Below, one piece after another: positions 4,782 to 7,897 of a DNA stretch of 7,897 nucleotides. Position 1 is the first letter of the stretch. Each line of letters opens with the position of its first letter. The stretch comes from an uncultured Candidatus Saccharibacteria bacterium (lineage in GTDB: Bacteria; Patescibacteriota; Saccharimonadia; Saccharimonadales; Saccharimonadaceae), in assembly GCA_948571325.1 (NCBI GenBank), contig CAOZKB010000042.1, forward strand, positions 1-7,897. Reading direction: 5' to 3'. The notes beneath the pieces were generated by a model. It had not been told where the DNA came from. It did no database searches and saw nothing but the letters and a program-made list of their open reading frames with translations. A program made the translations under genes and the position numbers.

Positions 4782-6410
4782 ATGAAGCGGGATTTGGAGA
4801 TTCCGGTGGGCAAGCGGACGAGGTTGTATCGTTTTTTTGAAGTTTTACCGGGAGTATTGAGTTATACGGCAGTGATTTTGCTATTTGTGCTGTCGCTGAT
4901 CAATCCGATTCTGGGAGCAATTTATGTGTTAGTGGTGGTGTCAATTACTTTTGTGAAGGCGATTGCAACGGCGTTTCGGACGATTCAGGGGTATAAAGTG
5001 GTGAAACGAGCGGAGCGGGTGGATTGGCAGAAGCGATTAGCAGATTTGGAGAATCCACATGAAGCATATGAACGTTTGCATGGCAGGAGCGAGGGGGGCT
5101 ATGGTTTTGATGAACATGTGCAAAATTTGCGGATATTATCGGTAGTAGAAGGGAAGTCGGAGCCAAAGCCGAAAGATGTTTATCAGGCGGTGATTATGGT
5201 GGCGTACGATGAAGGTTTAGAGACTTTGGTACCGTCGGTGGAGGCGGTGAGGGATACGACTTTTCCGAATGAGCGGATTATTTTTGTGCTGGGGTATGAG
5301 GAACGTGGTGGTGCAAAGATGGAGGAGAATGCTAAGGCGTTGAAGAAACAGTTTGAGGGGGTTTTTCGGGATTTTCTATTGGTGAAGCATCCGGATGGCG
5401 GGAAGAATGAGGTGATTGGGAAAGGACCAAATTTGACTTATGCAGGTGAGCATTTGGCGAAGTATGTGGAACGGCGACGTTTGCATAAGGAAAATGTGAT
5501 AGTAACCTCTTTAGATAGCGATAACCGGATGAGTGAAAAATATTTGGATTATGTGGCGTATGAGTTTTTGGTACGGCCAGATCGACAACACTATAGCTAT
5601 CAGCCGGTGTCGATTTTTACGAATAATATTTGGGAGGCGTCGGCGCCGATGCGAGTGATTGCGATGTCGAATTCGTTTTTTAATGTGATTTCGACGATGA
5701 GACCGCATGTATTAAGAAATTTTGCGTCGCATTCGCAACCTTTGGCGGCGCTTGAAGGGATGGATTTTTGGAGTAAACGGACGATTGTGGAGGATGGACA
5801 TCAGTATTGGCGGTCGTTGTTTTATTTTGAAGGAGATTATGGTGTAGTGCCGATTCGGGTGCCGATTTATCAGGACGCAGTGATGTCGGAGACGCTGAGG
5901 GGGACTTTAAAAGCGCAGTTTATTCAGCTTAGGCGGTGGTATTATGGGGCGAGCGATGTGGCATATGTAGGAGTGCATTTGTTTGATAAAAAGCAGCGAC
6001 GGGGAATGAAATTTTGGCCATTATTTGCCAAGTTTGTGAGATTATTAGATGGACATGTAACTTTGGCGATTATGGCGCCGATTGTGGCATTTGGTGGTTG
6101 GGTGCCGATGTTGCTAAATTTGGGTTCGCGGGGGGCGGTAGCATTTAATTTACCGAATGTGGTGGGGTGGATTCAGACGATTGCGGCGGTGGGGTTGATT
6201 GTGACGGTAATTATGTCGCTAAAAATGTTGCCGAAGCGGCCAGAAAAATATCGCAAGAAGCGAAAATTTGCAATGGTAGTGCAGTGGGTGTTGTCGCCAA
6301 TCGTGGCGATTGTGTATCAGAGTGCGGCGGCGTTTTATTCGCAGACGAGATTGATGTTAGGGAAGTATATGGAAAAGTTTGATGTGACGAAGAAGGTCGT
6401 GAAGAAATAG
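4782..6410 (+). CDS. Membrane-anchored family-2 glycosyltransferase
   Basis: The 542-residue protein has two N-terminal helices (about 24-42 and 43-62), a cytoplasmic GT-A domain and C-terminal helices at about 423-446 and 460-480, with a weaker one near 497-517. Catalytic landmarks are AYDEG (141-145), GKGPNL (213-218), the DSD metal/nucleotide-sugar motif (245-247), VEDG with the acid pair at 337-338 and QLRRW (382-386), the QxxRW signature of processive synthases such as cellulose and hyaluronan synthase. It probably polymerises or transfers sugars from a nucleotide-sugar for a surface glycan, with donor unknown. I chose the ATG at 4782, which has GGGGG about 11 bases upstream, over the in-frame TTG at 4764. 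It follows the small membrane protein after 142 bases and may share its transcript. The coding strand is strongly G-rich. Confidence 0.9.
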   Translation: MKRDLEIPVGKRTRLYRFFEVLPGVLSYTAVILLFVLSLINPILGAIYVLVVVSITFVKAIATAFRTIQGYKVVKRAERVDWQKRLADLENPHEAYERLHGRSEGGYGFDEHVQNLRILSVVEGKSEPKPKDVYQAVIMVAYDEGLETLVPSVEAVRDTTFPNERIIFVLGYEERGGAKMEENAKALKKQFEGVFRDFLLVKHPDGGKNEVIGKGPNLTYAGEHLAKYVERRRLHKENVIVTSLDSDNRMSEKYLDYVAYEFLVRPDRQHYSYQPVSIFTNNIWEASAPMRVIAMSNSFFNVISTMRPHVLRNFASHSQPLAALEGMDFWSKRTIVEDGHQYWRSLFYFEGDYGVVPIRVPIYQDAVMSETLRGTLKAQFIQLRRWYYGASDVAYVGVHLFDKKQRRGMKFWPLFAKFVRLLDGHVTLAIMAPIVAFGGWVPMLLNLGSRGAVAFNLPNVVGWIQTIAAVGLIVTVIMSLKMLPKRPEKYRKKRKFAMVVQWVLSPIVAIVYQSAAAFYSQTRLMLGKYMEKFDVTKKVVKK

Positions 6411-6522
6411 GGGGTGATGCCGTGATTGGGTGGGGAAATATGTTAAAAGTCAAAAAGTTGTGCAGTTTATTGTGGTTGATTCTTGCTTATGGTTATCCAG
6501 ATACTTCGATGAGATATGATGA
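6411..6522. other. Spacer between glycosyltransferase and cassette
   Basis: No gene is supported. A 40-codon frame from the ATG at 6440 to the TAA at 6560-6562 starts with a short basic and then hydrophobic stretch resembling a signal peptide. It lacks a convincing ribosome binding site and overlaps the cassette in another frame. It could be the decayed front of a FISUMP gene, but I see no clear match to one. Confidence 0.3.
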
Positions 6523-6729
6523 TATAAGTCGGCAAGGCTGGATTGTGGTTTCGGAAGTATAAATATTGATTCGGGTTACTTGCGAAATCATGGCTATGCT
6601 CATTCGATATGGACATCGTCTGTATTGTCGACGGGTGCAAAGGTGAGTAGTGGCATAAGTGATACAATTAGTCCAGCTAATACAACTCAGCCTAGCGTTG
6701 GTTTTTCTGTGCGCTGCGTGGCGCGGTAG
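6523..6729 (+). pseudogene. 5'-truncated FISUMP-type C-terminal cassette
   Basis: The frame opens just after two consecutive in-frame TGA codons (6517-6522) and ends with GFSVRCVAR and TAG. GFSVRC is the usual end of FISUMP proteins, secreted lectin-like proteins expanded in Saccharibacteria. Upstream of it, GYLRNHGYAHSIW aligns with GSTRYLGYYSFYW in the left-edge copy (G-x-x-R-x-x-G-Y-x-x-x-x-W), and ISPANTT aligns with IVPSDNS. There is no start codon or ribosome binding site, and only about 68 codons remain, so the N-terminal half is missing. It ends 22 bases before the SDR promoter. It is a relic, or a donor cassette for recombination. Confidence 0.62.
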
Positions 6730-6750
6730 TTCTATAAAGGGAATAGAGTG

Positions 6751-6780
6751 TGTTATAATTGGTAAAGATTAAAAAGGAGG
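6751..6780 (+). promoter_or_regulatory. Promoter and ribosome binding site of the SDR gene
   Basis: TGTTATAAT (6751-6759) is an extended -10, with predicted initiation near 6766. AAGGAGG (6774-6780) follows, only three bases before the ATG at 6784, the same tight spacing as at the dCMP deaminase. No good -35 is visible, since TCTATA at 17-bp spacing is a poor match. The gene therefore appears to be its own transcription unit. Confidence 0.65.
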
Positions 6781-6783
6781 AAA

Positions 6784-7533
6784 ATGGAACTATTGAAAGA
6801 TAAAGTGGCGGTAGTGACTGGAGGGACGCGGGGGATTGGGTTAGCGATTGTGAAGAAGTTTTTGGATAACGGTGCAACAGTGGTGCTGTGTGGTTCGCGG
6901 CAGGAATCGGCCGATAAGGCGGTGGCGGAACTGAAAGAGAAAAATTCTGATTATAAGGTGAGCGGTATTGCGCCGAAGCTTTCGAATAGTGAAGTAATGT
7001 ATGACGCATTGACGAAAGTGGTTGATGAATATGGTAAGGTTGATATTTTGGTGAATAATGCTGGGATTTCGGCGCGAGAGGGGATTGAAGAATATGAAGA
7101 CGAGGATTTTGACAAGATTCTTGAGCTAAATGTGAAAGCAGTGTTTGCAGGGACGAAGGCTGCTGTACCTCTGATGAAAAAAGCTGGTGGTGGCGTGATT
7201 TTGAATACAAGCTCAATGGTGAGTATTTATGGTCAACCGAGCGGATGTGGGTATCCGGCGTCGAAGTTTGCGGTAAATGGTTTGACGAAATCTTTGGCGA
7301 GGGAATTAGGTAAAGATAATATTCGCGTAAATGCTGTTGCGCCAGGGGTGACACGGACTGATATGGTAGCAGCTTTGCCGGAGGAAATGGTGGCACGGAT
7401 CGTAGCGGATATTCCGTTGGGGCGTGTAGGGGAACCAGAGGATGTTGCCAATGCGTTTCTGTTTTTGGCGAGTGATATGGCTAGCTATATCACTGGTGCA
7501 GTACTTTCGGTGGATGGTGCAACGCAAGTGTAA
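6784..7533 (+). CDS. Short-chain dehydrogenase/reductase, BaiA-like hydroxysteroid dehydrogenase or FabG-like
   Basis: The 249-residue classical SDR has the TGGTRGIG cofactor motif (12-19), NNAG (91-94), Asn116, Ser144 in NTSSMVS and the catalytic YPASK (Tyr157, Lys161), with the family's C-terminal SVDGA. It oxidises or reduces a hydroxyl/keto pair with a nicotinamide cofactor. Against BaiA 3-alpha-hydroxysteroid dehydrogenase recalled from gut Clostridium, it shares long stretches, including TGGTRGIG, DNGA, NNAGI, GYPASK, NIRV, VAPGV and FLASD. I judge it nearer to that branch than to FabG of fatty-acid synthesis. BaiA has Glu42 (FGETQ), which fixes NAD; here the position reads GSRQ with Ser38-Arg39, predicting NADP(H). 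Placement within the SDR superfamily cannot be settled by eye, so the steroid substrate is inference. A strong ribosome binding site fixes the start. Confidence 0.9.
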   Translation: MELLKDKVAVVTGGTRGIGLAIVKKFLDNGATVVLCGSRQESADKAVAELKEKNSDYKVSGIAPKLSNSEVMYDALTKVVDEYGKVDILVNNAGISAREGIEEYEDEDFDKILELNVKAVFAGTKAAVPLMKKAGGGVILNTSSMVSIYGQPSGCGYPASKFAVNGLTKSLARELGKDNIRVNAVAPGVTRTDMVAALPEEMVARIVADIPLGRVGEPEDVANAFLFLASDMASYITGAVLSVDGATQV

Positions 7534-7557
7534 AATATTTATAAGAATTATAATATT
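7534..7557 (+). terminator. AT-rich hairpin after the SDR gene, possible weak terminator
   Basis: AATATTTATAA (7534-7544) pairs with TTATAATATT (7548-7557) around a GAA loop with one bulged base. The stem has no G-C pairs and no clean U-tract follows, so termination would be inefficient at best. Confidence 0.3.
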
Positions 7558-7653
7558 AGTGATACTAAGTTATTGTGTGGTTCTTATGATTATGAATGGC
7601 AATATGCTTTTCGTGTCTGTTTTGGTGAAAAAGTGAATATTTTTATGCATTAA
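7534..7653 (+). other. AT-rich spacer with an open frame continuing in phase after the SDR stop
   Basis: After the SDR stop TAA, 39 sense codons follow in the same phase before a second TAA at 7651-7653. They include an aromatic-rich YDYEWQYAFRVCFGEK segment. There is no start codon or ribosome binding site near its beginning. It might be the relic tail of another gene, or chance. The first 24 bases also form an AT-only hairpin (see 7534-7557). Confidence 0.25.
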
Positions 7654-7665
7654 GGGTAATGTGTA

Positions 7666-7674
7666 TGGTATAAT
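7666..7674 (+). promoter_or_regulatory. Promoter of the candidate non-coding RNA
   Basis: TGGTATAAT is identical to the extended -10 elements before the tRNA and before the leaderless gene. Predicted initiation is at about 7681, exactly where the closing helix of the downstream structured RNA begins. No good -35 is seen. Confidence 0.65.
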
Positions 7675-7680
7675 GTTAAT

Positions 7681-7862
7681 GTCAACTCTAAAACATAACT
7701 GCCGTTTTTGGTAAGTACTTTCCATAAAGATATAGAAGTCCATTGTTTTTAGCTTTTGTAATACATAGTAAGTCAGTTTGGCGGCATCGCATAAATAATC
7801 ACTTACTATGTTGGAAAGCGGTTATGAATGGAGTTGACACCAGCGGTGTCGCTTTTTGTTTT
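7681..7862 (+). ncRNA. Candidate structured non-coding RNA, about 180 nt, family unknown
   Basis: The predicted 5' end GTCAACTC (7681-7688) is perfectly complementary to GAGTTGAC (7831-7838). Just inside, CATAACTGC (7694-7702) pairs with GCGGTTATG (7818-7826) over nine pairs with one G-U. ACATAGTAAGT (7763-7773) pairs with ACTTACTATGT (7801-7811) over eleven perfect pairs, capping a 27-base loop with a small GCG/CGC helix. A 60-base 5'-side strand (7703-7762) lies opposite only six bases on the 3' side. An intrinsic terminator follows, and no coding frame explains the region. The nested closed architecture and length recall 6S RNA, but I cannot match a consensus. It shows no signatures of SRP RNA, tmRNA, RNase P RNA, T-box or common riboswitches that I can see. 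The structured region is clear, while its identity is open. Confidence 0.65.
7836..7862 (+). terminator. Intrinsic terminator of the structured RNA
   Basis: GACACC (7836-7841) and GGTGTC (7845-7850) form a perfect six-pair stem with an AGC loop, followed by GC and then TTTTTGTTTT (7853-7862). The GAC at 7836-7838 is shared with the 3' strand of the RNA's closing helix, so the two helices cannot both be complete. Confidence 0.8.
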
Positions 7863-7867
7863 GGCGA

Positions 7868-7895
7868 CAACTAGGGTCCGTTAGGACCGTAGTTG
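7868..7895 (+). repeat. Strong inverted repeat at the right edge
   Basis: CAACTA (7868-7873) pairs with TAGTTG (7890-7895), and GGTCC (7875-7879) pairs with GGACC (7884-7888), with one G/G mismatch between them and a GTTA loop. No U-tract is seen before the window ends. It may be a second terminator, the start of another structured RNA or part of a repeat continuing beyond the edge. Confidence 0.6.
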
Positions 7896-7897
7896 GC

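Noticed and set aside
6440..6562. 40-codon ORF with a signal-peptide-like start
   Set aside because: It has no clear ribosome binding site, overlaps the FISUMP cassette in another frame and shows no recognisable domain. It is mentioned only as part of the spacer.
1..6729. Diversity-generating retroelement feeding the FISUMP cassettes
   Set aside because: No reverse transcriptase or near-identical template/variable pair is visible. The two cassettes are too diverged to be such a pair, so the idea is unsupported within this window.
7681..7897. CRISPR leader, repeats or tracrRNA
   Set aside because: There are inverted repeats but no regularly spaced direct repeats and no cas gene, so the structure fits a folded RNA better.

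Overview
The window looks like ordinary chromosome from a small-genome bacterium of the Candidate Phyla Radiation, most likely Candidatus Saccharibacteria (TM7), and the gene content suggests a host-associated (gut or oral) lineage. This assignment is inference. It rests on the two C-terminal cassettes of the Fibrobacter-succinogenes-major (FISUMP, TIGR02145/PF09603) type ending in a GFSVRC motif, the very short or absent 5' leaders behind TGnTATAAT promoters, and a moderate-to-low G+C with strong strand asymmetry. The standard code fits: tryptophan is TGG and no gene has an internal TGA. The + strand is G-rich and C-poor almost everywhere whatever the gene direction, so + is probably the leading strand.

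Layout. Positions 1-198 (-) hold the end of a 5'-truncated FISUMP cassette, cut by the promoter of a tRNA-Thr(CGT) at 236-311 (+). Positions 312-482 are intergenic, with a perfect 16-bp palindrome and one copy of a short interspersed element. Position 483-1523 (-) is a bile salt hydrolase/choloylglycine hydrolase with a 20-residue loop insertion. Positions 1842-4077 (-) form a two-gene operon: a DCTD-like dCMP deaminase followed by a large fusion of a deoxyribosyltransferase-like domain to an HD phosphohydrolase domain. A divergent promoter region follows. On the + strand come a leaderless three-helix membrane protein (4232-4639), a 45-codon ORF of foreign-looking composition (4639-4776) and a membrane family-2 glycosyltransferase (4782-6410). 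Next is a second promoterless FISUMP C-terminal cassette (6523-6729), then an SDR oxidoreductase closely resembling bile-acid 3-alpha-hydroxysteroid dehydrogenase BaiA (6784-7533). The right edge carries a probable structured non-coding RNA with its own promoter and terminator (about 7681-7862).

How the genes may work together. The dCMP deaminase and the HD fusion look like one deoxynucleotide-metabolism unit, which could serve salvage or, more speculatively, control of the dNTP pool. The glycosyltransferase and its small membrane neighbour probably act in surface glycan synthesis. The hydrolase and the BaiA-like SDR, though not in one operon, both suggest bile-acid chemistry in an organism with a tiny genome.

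The most notable items are the bile-acid gene pair, the unassigned structured RNA, the two silent FISUMP cassettes and the interspersed element with inverted skew. No CRISPR array, transposase, integrase or reverse transcriptase is visible.
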